NCBI GenBank assembly: GCA_024362935.1 | Contig: JANCRA010000065.1 | Span: 558,001-622,000 of the forward strand | From: Setophaga petechia | Lineage: Eukaryota > Chordata > Aves > Passeriformes > Parulidae | DNA: 64,000 nucleotides | Reading direction: 5' to 3' | In this document: positions 55,399 to 64,000 of the stretch, one piece after another | Layout: each line of letters opens with the position of its first letter | How positions within the stretch are numbered: the first letter of the stretch is position 1 | Translations under genes and position numbers: made by a program | Notes under the pieces: model-generated | What the model saw: the letters and a program-made list of their open reading frames with translations, nothing else | Database searches by the model: none | Told to the model about the DNA's origin: nothing

Positions 55399-55900
55399 TG
55401 TTGCAGTGTTACGCAACTCTCTCTCCTGCCCTCTCCCCCTTCTTCCTCCCACCTAGCTGCCTATCAATCAAATCTACCTGAGACATCCCCTGTCATCTGA
55501 TTGGCTTTTACCTGTCCTTCCCCACCCCTAATCCGAGGCTTGAAAAAGACAGAGAACATGTGCTCTTCTCTCGGTTGCCTCTGCGATTTCCACCAGAGAG
55601 GTTCTCCCCAGGGTGGGTCCTGGAACCGCCACAGGGACCCCTTATGCATCTATTAAACCTGGACTAAACTTACAACAGAGCCTGCTTCTTCTCTTCACTG
55701 ACGCTGTAAGCTTCCCCGCCAAAGGTAACTGAGTTCCTTTCCTGCTTGGACTCCCCAAGAGCTCGTGTGCTGCATTCCATAACTAGCCATAGGCTCCTCT
55801 GTGGGAAATAACTACAGCTGTAGCCTTCGGCTCACCAGCGAGAGCCAGGGGAGCCAGCAGGACACACCCGGATACCACCAAGGGATTTATAAAAACTATA
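55399..55900 (+). mobile_element. 5' LTR, family Y
   Basis: 502 bp, starting TGTTGCAGTGTTACG and ending TTATAAAAACTATA. The unusual TATA end (not CA) is the same in both LTRs and is fixed by the TSD. An ATTAAA at about 55651 could serve as polyadenylation signal; no certain TATA box was identified. Confidence 0.92.
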
Positions 55901-55902
55901 TT

Positions 55903-55920
55903 TGGCGCCCATACGTGTTG
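55903..55920 (+). other. Primer binding site, family Y
   Basis: TGGCGCCCATACGTGTTG, two bases after the LTR. The first nine bases match tRNA-Lys-type sites; the rest does not, so the primer tRNA is uncertain. Confidence 0.6.
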
Positions 55921-56408
55921 CTGCTCGAATCTGCAACCCCAAAACGCATCCCAAGAACCTCAGGGAAGCTTTACAGCAGCTCTGCTTCGGCTGGAAAGGG
56001 CCCTGATCTCACGGCCCTCCAGAGAGACTTGGGATTTAACCCGCAAAAAGCCTCGACGACAGCATTGCGCCCCTGGAAAATACTGCTCCTTTCTGCGATC
56101 TAATTTTTCCAGGGGAAAATAGGGTAGCTTTCTACTGCCCAAGAAAGTCCTATTTCAGTGAAGACACAAGCCTGCCTGACCAACATTGCAGCAGCTTCGA
56201 TTCCGTGAGTATTCCTTCTCCTTTCGGGGGTAGAATCTCAAAATTCGTCTCTGCTGTGAGACAAATTCCTTTTTGCTCTTTGCATTTTAGGCTGCGCAGC
56301 CCCTGCGAAAAGAAAGGTGTTTTCTCTGTAAGCTTAATCTTGTAGCGTGTGTAATAACTGTTTTTAAAATTCGCGCGGCTCAGCGTGGCCGGCCTCAGTT
56401 TCAGCTCT

Positions 56409-56573
56409 CCACGTGGCCGGAGGGAGGGGTGAATCTTTCTCTCTTTGTCTCTCCACGTGGAACGCAGCCGCCCCAGTTTCGGCTCTCCACGTGGCCGGGG
56501 AGAGGGGTGAATTCCTTGTCTCTGTCTCCACGTGCTGCCGGGGAGCTGCTTCAGCTTTGTCTCTCCACGTGGT
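56409..56573 (+). promoter_or_regulatory. Five spaced CCACGTGG-type palindromes in the family Y leader
   Basis: CCACGTGG occurs at 56409, 56453, 56487 and 56566, and CCACGTGC at 56528, each within a CTCTCCACGTGG context and 34-44 bp apart. They lie in the untranslated leader between the PBS and gag. They could be E-box (CACGTG) sites for bHLH factors, or RNA stem elements for dimerisation or packaging; the sequence does not decide. Confidence 0.5.
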
Positions 56574-56809
56574 CCTAGAGGGAAGGGGGAGCTGTCTTGC
56601 CCCGTCTCTCCTCGTGACCAGGGCGGGTCCCGATTCTCGGCTACTGCCGCTACAGTTTTAAAAAGTGCTTTATACAGTTACATTGTTAAAGCTTTCGTCT
56701 GTTTTCGCCTTTTAATCGTGGGGGTTTTTTTCTCTTTTGAAATCAGTAGCTGATTTTTGCTTTGTTTTCAGTCGGCAGGACTTGGTTCTGTGCAGATTTA
56801 CATCTAAAT

Positions 56810-58816
56810 ATGGGCTCAAAATTAAGCACAGAACAAAAAGGAGTGTATTATCATATTATTTCAATTTTAGCTAATGCAAATGTGAAATTCTCTAAAGGAA
56901 AATTGAAAAAGTTTATAAGGTGGCTTTTTCTGCACTTCCCACAAATTACTCCTGAAGAAGTCCAAAATCTTTTATTCTGGGATAAAGTTGGAAATAAATT
57001 AATATCTTTGGGACAGTCTGGAGATACATCATCAGCTAAATTTGTATTCTGGAGTTTACAGATTCGGACTGCTTTACTCAAACAAAAGGAATTGGAGAAA
57101 AAGCCAAACTCTAAGCCGTGTACCTCTGCTCTCCCTGTGTCCCCCTCTTCTTGTCCCAAACCCCCTACCCCAAAACTTGGTATTTTAAGGGAAGCAGATC
57201 CTCCTAATGCTCTAGGAAGTCGACTCCCAGAGCAAAATAAAATACCTGAACCCCTTGTTCCACAAAGCCCTGGCCAGGCCTTGTGGAAAACTCCCCAAAA
57301 CCCTGTTTCCCCTGCTCTGAAACCCAGGGCACATGTTATATTCTCAGAGAGCAGTGATCTCCAAAATAGCTCCCAGTACCCAGGAGCTACCCAAGATGGA
57401 GGAGACCACGTGGAATCTTCCAAAACCTGTATACCTTCTTCCCAAGAACCCCTTGAACAGCCAAGGGACCCTCCCCCTCCCTTTCCTGCTGTACCCTCAG
57501 CCCCGCCCCTCTACTCCTCCCAAGGGGCGTCTGCCGGAGTGACGTCACCTGGTGTCCCCACCCCCCGTTCCCACAGTATCCCCGCCCCTTTTTCCCACAG
57601 TGTCCCCGCCCCCTGCCAGACCCGTGTCCCCGCCCCTTTTTCCCATGGTAACCCCGCCCCCTGCCTTTCCCCTGACCCCGCCCCCTGCTCCCATTGCGTC
57701 GCCGCCCCCTGCCCGGGTTCCCACGGTGCGGGCACACCCACTGCCTGTCCCCAAACCTGCTCTTATCCCAATGCTTCCAATTCAAGGGATACAGAGCAAG
57801 ACCCTGCATACCCTATCCAGACTACCACTTACTCATTTGCCCCTGTTACATATCAGCCTGCAGCGCAAGGGGGAGCACCCCAAAATGCTAATTGGAACTC
57901 CTTTGGTCGTCAATTAATTAAAGAGATCTGTAAATCCCACAAAGAGTATGGCCCATACAGTCCATACTTCCGTGGTCTTTTAAATTCTGAATTAAGCAGA
58001 AATGTAGTTGTCCCGCATGATTTAAAACAGCTTTTCTCATACCTTATGACCTCTACAGAATTTAAATTATGGGAAATATCATGGAAACAACTGTTAAAAG
58101 AAGCTCTCCCGAGTTTGCAGGCTGATCCAAACACAGCAAAAGATGCTAATGGTATACCAATTACCATTGAACATCTCTCCGGTGAAGGGCAGTGGTCCAC
58201 CGCCTCAATTCAAGCAACTGCTATACCTGAGGCAGTACTTGAAAGGGTAAAAGAAGCAGCTGAAAAAGCCTTCTTTTCCCTTCAACCTGAAGGGCCCTTC
58301 GAGCCTTACAGTAATATCAAACAGTTAGCATCAGAGCCTTTTCTGAAATTCGTAGAAAGGTTAACTAGAGCTATTGAAATCCAAGTTAAAAAAGAGAATG
58401 CAAAGGAAGAGGTTTTAGAAGAAATGGCATTTGCAAATGCAAATGAACAGTGTCGAGCAGCAATATTAAGCCTCCCTCTAGAACCTCCCCCTACACTAAA
58501 AGATATGCTTCTAGTTTGTAACAGGAAAGTGCCTCTGATGAGTGTTACTGAAGACACCAGATCAAAGCCGCAGCAAAGACCACCTCAGCGTGTCGCCGTT
58601 GCCACCGCTGTGCCCACTCCCTCAGCACAGCAACACCCTGGGCACCAGTGACGACCAGCTGCAGTTGTACCCACTAAGCCATGCCCGCTTTGCGGTAACC
58701 ATGGGCACTGGAGTAGCCAGTGCCCCCTGAAAAAGCAATTTGACGAATTTAGAAATAACATGGGAGGGAAATTACAAACACTCCCAGAAAGTCAACAACA
58801 ACAACAAAAAAACTGA
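56810..58816 (+). pseudogene. gag: Family Y gag, one premature stop before the nucleocapsid
   Basis: The start is ATG 56810, chosen because MGSKLS gives an N-terminal myristoylation signal; the matrix follows (LKKFIRWLFLHFPQITPEEV). A Pro-rich region contains PSAPPLY at about 57500, which overlaps PSAP- and PPXY-type late-budding motifs, and then a tandem PAP(F/C)SH-type repeat (57540-57720). Capsid follows (FKLWEISWKQLLKEALPSLQ; major homology region EPFLKFVERL near 58340). A TGA at 58649-58651 interrupts the frame; the same frame continues with one knuckle, CPLCGNHGHWSSQC (58682-58723), to the natural stop TGA 58814-58816. Full frame would be 668 codons. The break is a single nonsense codon. 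Confidence 0.88.
58807..58813 (+). promoter_or_regulatory. -1 ribosomal frameshift site A AAA AAC
   Basis: The heptamer is in the correct phase of the gag frame, directly before the gag stop codon. The pro-pol frame is exactly -1 relative to gag and is open from here on. This is the betaretrovirus-type slippery sequence. A downstream pseudoknot is expected but was not checked. Confidence 0.85.
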
Positions 58817-61800
58817 AATGTAAGCGCCAGCCTGCTCAGCGCGCAGACACAAAAAGAGCATGCCAAGGGAATGTAAAAACCAAATCTAACCAAGCGCGCG
58901 GTAATGTTACTGTTTCTAAAAGTGAAGCAGATGCTTCAAAGATCACATCTGCTCATCCAGTGTTAAATGTTAAACAAAATAGCCTTTGTTCTAATTCAGG
59001 TGAACCAATGTTAACCACATATTCTGTCAATGAGCCTTACAGGTTGCAGCTGACAGAATCACTCCAGCTGAAAGATACTGACTGGCATTTTGTCTCTGTC
59101 AATCCGGAACAAAAGGGTACTTGGCATCGAATTCACTGTAAGTACATCATCGTTGGGGACACCAAACACACACCACATGAGATTGAAATTGCTCCAGGAA
59201 TGACAACGTCAGATCCTGAGCAATTCATTCTCGGGCTGCACTGTATTCACCCACCTCTGTTTCTTCCCAAAGGTCAAATTGTTGCACAAGCTATCCCTGT
59301 GCCATTTTTACCTGAAAGCACCAAAAAACAAGGGCCCACAGTCGCCCGAGTCCAAGCTATTGGAATTCACAAACCTAAATTATGGTGCAATGTCAGTGGA
59401 GGTGATGAGTCCAAACGCATTGAGATGCTTGTAGACACAGGTGCAGACTGCACAGTGATCCCAGTACGGGACTGGCCAGCACATTGGCCTTTACAAGACA
59501 TTACTGGTCATATTCAAGGTGTGGGAGGCATCCAATTGGCAAAACAATCCAAAAATATTGTCCAAATTGAAGGACCAAACGGACAAATTGCAAATATCCG
59601 TCCATTTGTGTTAAATTATTCAGAACCTTTGTTAGGGAGAGATTTGATGGCTCAGTGGGGTGTCACAATTAATATTCCAGACTCCCCACAGGATTTTTGT
59701 ACAGCGGCCATTGAACAACAGCGCCTCACCCAAAAACTGAAGTGGAAAACAGACAACCCAGTTCAGGTGAAACAATGGCCGCTCAGTAAACAAAAAATAA
59801 AGGCGCTTGAGGAGCTAGTGGAAGAGCAATTGAAAAAGGGCCACATTGTGGAGACCATGTCCCCATGGAATTCTCCAGTGTTTGTTATTCAAAAAGCTGA
59901 CAAAAAGAGATGGCGGCTCCTCCACGACCTCCGACAAATTAATAATGTCATTGAAGATATGGGCTCTCCCCAACCTGGTATGCCATCCCCAACAATGCTT
60001 CCCCAGGACTGGAAATTAGCTGTTATTGATATTAAAGATTGTTTTTTCCATATCCCCCTGCACCCTGACGATGCACCGCGTTTCGCATTCTCGGTCCCAA
60101 CCATCAACATGGAAGCCCCTATGAAAAGGTACCATTGGACAGTTCTTCCTCAGGGTCTGAAGGTCTCCCCAGCTATCTGCCAGTGGTATGTCTCTTCCCT
60201 GCTTTCCCCAGTCTGTGCAGCTGCAGAAAAGGCCATCATCTATCATTATATGGATGATATCCTTGTGTGTGCCCCCAATGATGATCTACTCACACATGTC
60301 CTTGACCTAACAATCGATGCATTGATTGTTGCAGGATTCGAGCTCCAGGAAAAGAAAATTCAAAAGATGCCACCTTGGAAATATTTGGGCCTAGAAATTG
60401 GAAACAGGAACATTGTTCCTCAAAAACTAGAAATCAATCCAAACATCAAGACCCTTGCGGATGTCCACAAGCTGTGTGGATCTTTGAATTGGGTAAGACC
60501 ATGGCTTGGTCTGACTAATGAAGACCTTGCCCCTCTTTTCAATTTATTGAAAGGGGGAGAGGACCCTGGTGCTCCTAGGTCCATTACCCCAGAAGCACGG
60601 AAAGCTCTAGAAAAGGTTCAAATTGCAATGTCCACAAGACAGGCTCACCGATGCCGGCCTGACCTGCCATTCAAACTTATCATCTTAGGTAAGTTGCCAC
60701 ACCTCCATGGAATAATTTTCCAGTGGGAGGAAAAACATACACATAAGGCAAAGGGCACACCTAAAAAGAGCCAGGACAGGAGGGACCCTCTCTTGATCAT
60801 AGAATGGGTTTTCCTCAGTCACAAACGGCCCAAGAGAATGACAAAGCCTCAGGAGCTGGTAGCAGAACTGATCCGGAAAGCAAGGACCCGGATCAGAGAG
60901 TTAGCAGGATGTGACTTTGAGTGCATTCACATTCCAACTGAATTAAAATCAGGTCAAAATTCTATGCAAATATTAGAACAATTGCTTCGAGAAAATGAAG
61001 TGTTGCAGTTTGCTCTGGATTCCTACTCAGGACAAATTTCTGTCCACCGGCCTGCCCACAAAATGTTTGAACAGGAGGTTCAATTTATTCTGAAATTGAG
61101 AAGCTCTCTGAGTAAGAGACCTTTAAAAAAGGCTCTGACTGTCTTTACAGATGCATCAGGGAGGTCCCACAAGTCCGTTATGACTTGGAAGGATCCTCAA
61201 ACCCAGCAGTGGGAGACAGACATTGCTGAGGCGGAAGGTTCACCTCAGGTTGCTGAATTGGCTGCTGTTGTTAGAGCTTTTGAAAGATTCTCAGAACCAT
61301 TTAATCTGATTACAGATTCCGCATATGTGGCAGGAGTAGTATCCAGAGCAGACCAAGCCACACTGCAGGAAGTGTCTAACATCACACTGTTTGAATTGCT
61401 CTCAAAACTTGTAAAGTTAGTCACTCGCCGGGAGCAACCATTTTATGTGATGCACGTCAGGTCACACACCGACTTGCCAGGGTTCATCGCTGAGGGTAAC
61501 AGAAGGGCAGATGCTCTTGCTGCACCTGCAGTGATGGCCACTCTTCCTAATGTCTTTGAACAGGCAAAAATCAGCCACCAACTCTTCCACCAAAATGCAC
61601 CTGGCCTAGTTCGTTTGTTTAACATCACTCGAGAACAGGCCAAGGCGATTGTGGACACATGCCCAAATTGCCAACAACATGCACTCCCTACAGTGAGTAC
61701 GGGAACAAACCCTAGGGGGTTAAACAGTTGTGAACTGTGGCAAACAGATGTCACACATGTACAGTCATTTGGACGGCAGAAATATGTTCATGTTAGTGTA

Positions 61801-62478
61801 GATACCTTTTCTGGAGCGGTCTATGCTTCTGCCCACACAGGAGAGTCATCTAATGATGCCATTAAGCACCTTTTACAGGCTTTTTCTTTCATGGGCATCC
61901 CCAAGGAGCTGAAAACTGATAATGGCCCTGCCTATAAATCCAAGGAATTCGGGAGCTTCCTGCAGCAATGGGGAGTAGAGCACAAAACCGGCATCCCCTA
62001 CTCCCCTACAGGTCAAGCCATCGTGGAAAGGACTCACTGCACTATTAAGAGAGTCCTGGAACAACAACAACAGGTTCTGAAAGTGGAACCCCCCCACATC
62101 CGGTTGTCCAGGGCATTATTCACGATAAATTTTCTGAATTGTTCCTTTGACAGCCTGAACCCGCCTATCCTGCGCCACTTTAGGGGGAGCAGTCACTTGA
62201 AGCTAAAAGAAAAGCCTCCGGTTTTAGTAAAAGATCCTGAGACTTGGAAAACGGTGGGACCTTACAACTTAGTCACTTGGGGACGTGGATACGCCTGTGT
62301 GTCCACCCCCTCTGGGTTAAAATGGGTTCCCTCCAAGTGGGTAAAGCCCTATGTTCCCAAAGTCTCAGAGAAATCTACAGAAGTGCCCCAGGTTGCTAAC
62401 GCTGCCTGGAGAAGAAAACGCCACACGCGTTCTCTGGCGGAAATTCCATTAAAGCCTCCTATCTGGAACAGCTTGTAA
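58813..62478 (+). CDS. pol: Family Y pro-pol, intact reading frame
   Basis: Open for about 1,222 codons after the frameshift (first Met at 58960). Order: a dUTPase-like module (59060-59310, with LHCIHPPLFLPKGQIVAQAI), aspartic protease (LVDTGADCTVIPVRDW near 59430), RT (WNSPVFVIQKADKKRWRLLH; VIDIKDCFFHIPLHPDD; YHYMDDILVCAP near 60245), RNase H (VFTDASGRSHKSVMTW near 61140), integrase HHCC (HQLFHQNAPGL ... CPNCQQH, 61575-61680), and core with WQTDVTH (about 61738), KTDNG (61915) and IVERTH (about 62022). The C-terminal domain ends at 62478. All catalytic motifs seen are intact. The three domains share one frame, unlike family K, which uses a separate pro frame. It depends on frameshifting from a gag that has a premature stop. 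Confidence 0.92.
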   Translation: MKCKRQPAQRADTKRACQGNVKTKSNQARGNVTVSKSEADASKITSAHPVLNVKQNSLCSNSGEPMLTTYSVNEPYRLQLTESLQLKDTDWHFVSVNPEQKGTWHRIHCKYIIVGDTKHTPHEIEIAPGMTTSDPEQFILGLHCIHPPLFLPKGQIVAQAIPVPFLPESTKKQGPTVARVQAIGIHKPKLWCNVSGGDESKRIEMLVDTGADCTVIPVRDWPAHWPLQDITGHIQGVGGIQLAKQSKNIVQIEGPNGQIANIRPFVLNYSEPLLGRDLMAQWGVTINIPDSPQDFCTAAIEQQRLTQKLKWKTDNPVQVKQWPLSKQKIKALEELVEEQLKKGHIVETMSPWNSPVFVIQKADKKRWRLLHDLRQINNVIEDMGSPQPGMPSPTMLPQDWKLAVIDIKDCFFHIPLHPDDAPRFAFSVPTINMEAPMKRYHWTVLPQGLKVSPAICQWYVSSLLSPVCAAAEKAIIYHYMDDILVCAPNDDLLTHVLDLTIDALIVAGFELQEKKIQKMPPWKYLGLEIGNRNIVPQKLEINPNIKTLADVHKLCGSLNWVRPWLGLTNEDLAPLFNLLKGGEDPGAPRSITPEARKALEKVQIAMSTRQAHRCRPDLPFKLIILGKLPHLHGIIFQWEEKHTHKAKGTPKKSQDRRDPLLIIEWVFLSHKRPKRMTKPQELVAELIRKARTRIRELAGCDFECIHIPTELKSGQNSMQILEQLLRENEVLQFALDSYSGQISVHRPAHKMFEQEVQFILKLRSSLSKRPLKKALTVFTDASGRSHKSVMTWKDPQTQQWETDIAEAEGSPQVAELAAVVRAFERFSEPFNLITDSAYVAGVVSRADQATLQEVSNITLFELLSKLVKLVTRREQPFYVMHVRSHTDLPGFIAEGNRRADALAAPAVMATLPNVFEQAKISHQLFHQNAPGLVRLFNITREQAKAIVDTCPNCQQHALPTVSTGTNPRGLNSCELWQTDVTHVQSFGRQKYVHVSVDTFSGAVYASAHTGESSNDAIKHLLQAFSFMGIPKELKTDNGPAYKSKEFGSFLQQWGVEHKTGIPYSPTGQAIVERTHCTIKRVLEQQQQVLKVEPPHIRLSRALFTINFLNCSFDSLNPPILRHFRGSSHLKLKEKPPVLVKDPETWKTVGPYNLVTWGRGYACVSTPSGLKWVPSKWVKPYVPKVSEKSTEVPQVANAAWRRKRHTRSLAEIPLKPPIWNSL

Positions 62479-62559
62479 TATGTTTGTTTTAAGTTTTTTT
62501 GCACCAGTTTAGATCCCACGGTTCGTGTGTAGTCTCGAGACGCCATAAGACCGAGCCTG

Positions 62560-63000
62560 CTCCTCATCCTACTCGTGATCACCCCACCAGCAATCTCCTG
62601 CATAGTCCCTCAGCTCAAAGCACGTATAGACTACCTTGGCAAAAAAACCTCAGACATCAAGAGAGAAACTGACAACTGGCTGAGTGGACCATTCAAAGAC
62701 TGGGGATTCTCGGGCTGGTTGGGATCTATTCTGAAAACTGTAATTTCAAGATTGTTTATATTAAATATCATTGTTGTAGTTGTTAGCATTGTTTTTGGAC
62801 TAATCAAGCGCATGGTTCTCAAGTTAATTTCAAGCTCATCTCCCCCTCCTGAAGTTTACCATTTAGAAACCCTTAGTACTCCATTAAATAACATAAAACC
62901 CTCAGTGGAAAACACTGAACCTCCTACAGAGGAGGAACTAATTTACCAACCCTGGTTTGGCGAGCACTCTACACCACAAGCCCCATTTTCTTCTTTTTAA
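62560..63000 (+). pseudogene. env: Family Y env remnant, transmembrane C-terminal part only
   Basis: A 141-codon frame from 62575 retains the region just after the CX6CC loop (VPQLKARIDYLGKKTSDIKR, then DWGFSGWLGS), one membrane span (62730-62800) and a Pro/Glu-rich cytoplasmic tail ending at 63000. The surface subunit and the N-terminal transmembrane half, which would occupy about 1.2 kb by comparison with the env at 1015-2316, are deleted. The polypurine tract ACTAGGGGGAGA lies just before the 3' LTR. Confidence 0.75.
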
Positions 63001-63017
63001 ACAAAACTAGGGGGAGA

Positions 63018-63518
63018 TGTTGCAGTGTTACGCAACTCTCTCTCCTGCCCCCTCCCCCTTCTTCCTCCCACTTAGCTGCCTATCAATCAAATCTACCTGA
63101 GACATCCCCTGTCATCTGATTGGCTTTTACCTGTCCTTCCCCACCCCTAATCCGAGGCTTGAAAAAGACAGAGAACATGTGCTCTTCTCTCGGTTGCCTC
63201 TGCGATTTCCACCAGAGAGGTTCTCCCCAGGGGAATCCTAGAACCACCACAGGGATCCGTTATGTATCTATTAAACCTGGACTAAACTTACAACAGAGCC
63301 TGCTTCTTCTCTTCACTGACGCTGTAAGCTTCCCCGCCAAAGGTAACTGAGTTCCTTTCCTGCTTGGACTCCCCAAGAGCTCGTGTGCTGCATTCCATAA
63401 CTAGCCATAGGCTCCTCTGTGGGAAATAACTACAGCTGTAGCCTTCAGCCCGGGAGCGAGAGCCAGGGGAGCCAGCAGGACACACCCGGATACCACCAAG
63501 GGATTTATAAAAACTATA
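63018..63518 (+). mobile_element. 3' LTR, family Y
   Basis: 501 bp, same ends as the 5' LTR; differences are concentrated around 63225-63265 and 63447-63456. Confidence 0.92.
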
Positions 63519-63524
63519 CTCTGC

Positions 63525-63944
63525 CAGCTGGAAACAGTGCAAGGGCAGGAAGGGAAGGGTTGGTACAGACTCTGTGCCTTGACCAGCTTGCACCTGTGCC
63601 CAGGACTGGGCTCTCCTGCTCAGACAGCAGCTGGATGGTGCCAGAGTCTGAAGGGAGCAGAGGGCTGGGTACTCCATAGTGAACCTTGATGCCAGTCTGC
63701 TGCCAAAGAACAACTGGGCCAGGGCTCCATTGGCCCCCTGGATTGTGGGGGAAGGAGTCTGGAAAGGAGTTTGTGAGCTGACAGGCTGACAGTAAGAAGC
63801 AGCATGTGGGGTGCAGGCTGGTGGCAATGAGTGCAGGAGTGGGCAGGGGCACAGCTACCAGCCCCACAGGCCTTGGGTACTGCGGGCAGAGGGTTTGTTC
63901 AGGCTGTGTTTTGGGTTTTGGAACCATCCCTACCAGGCACTCAC
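63525..63944 (-). other. Intron of the MROH-like gene
   Basis: Continues directly from the pre-insertion site; on the minus strand it ends GTTTCCAGCTGGCAG, a good polypyrimidine/AG acceptor now 8.1 kb from its exon. No repeat was recognised. Confidence 0.5.
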
Positions 63945-64000
63945 TACATCTCCACAGCTTGTCCTTCTCCAGACGTCTCTTGAACTTCCTCTTCTTCACA
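63945..64000 (-). CDS. Possible upstream exon of the MROH-like gene, cut by window end
   Basis: On the minus strand, open sequence VKKRKFKRRLEKDKLWRC is followed by GTGAGT (63944-63939). The basic helix followed by DKLW fits the MROH region upstream of the EYWRQSL helix. An alternative donor, GTAGGG, lies 10 nt further. Only 56 nt are visible. Confidence 0.45.

Larger units (their letters stand above)
55393..63524 (+). mobile_element. Family Y provirus, young, 6-bp TSD
   Basis: This is a complete LTR-to-LTR provirus of 8,120 bp (55399-63518) flanked by CTCTGC at 55393-55398 and 63519-63524. The two LTRs differ at about 15 of 501 positions by eye, mostly in three clusters, so the insertion is fairly recent. 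Gene order is gag, pro-pol (one -1 frameshift), env remnant. Its transcription is opposite to the host MROH-like gene. A 6-bp TSD fits beta- and alpha-type integration. Confidence 0.93.

Noticed and set aside
57511..57809. Gly/Arg-rich minus-strand frames opposite family Y gag
   Set aside because: Mirror image of the proline-rich gag repeat; no independent support.

Overview
This looks like a repeat-dense piece of a bird genome, most likely a songbird. The evidence is CR1 LINE fragments, ERVL-like and beta-retrovirus-like endogenous retroviruses (ERVs) and LTRs nested in one another, one intact olfactory receptor of the avian family-14 type, and exons of a maestro-heat-like (MROH) gene. The density of ERVs, satellites and duplications fits a W chromosome or another heterochromatic or subtelomeric region; that placement is inference. 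No bacterial-style gene, tRNA, rRNA or CRISPR array was seen.

Layout. 1-2800: 3' part (integrase, env, probable LTR) of an ERV here called family X, plus strand. 2803-12180: copy A of a direct segmental duplication. It holds the 3' half of an env-less beta-like ERV (family K), a CR1, a candidate host exon and several solo LTRs; two insertions have clean 5-bp target-site duplications (TSDs) and are absent from copy B. 12178-17911: an ERVL provirus whose reverse transcriptase core is deleted. 17912-20210: alternating arrays of a ~37-bp minisatellite and a ~183-bp satellite. 21500-28650: CR1 fragments, then a tandem duplication (units A and B), each with a 37-bp array, a CR1 and a ~1-kb GC-rich tail, separated by LTR sequence. 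28795-29742: the olfactory receptor (minus). 32750-33200: a third tandem repeat. 33226-39590: a broken family X provirus on the minus strand, with gag sequence lying between the env surface and transmembrane parts. 39598-46340: a family K provirus with both LTRs but no matching TSD; its 3' half begins copy B (44130-51460) of the duplication. 51460-55400: the 3' end of an MROH-like gene (minus). 55393-63524: a young provirus (family Y) with 6-bp TSDs, inserted at a splice acceptor of that gene; upstream gene sequence continues to the window end.

How the parts relate. None of the ERVs has a complete gene set. Family Y is closest: one pro-pol frame of about 1,220 codons behind a classic A AAA AAC slippery site, but gag has one premature stop and env is mostly deleted. 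Family K has betaretrovirus order (gag, dUTPase-protease, pol in three frames) with many breaks and no env. Family X joins a beta-like pol to an env with a CX6CC transmembrane subunit. The two long duplicated blocks each abut a family X element on the left, in opposite orientations, so ERV-mediated rearrangement (or an assembly join) is a reasonable explanation. Divergence statements are estimates by eye.
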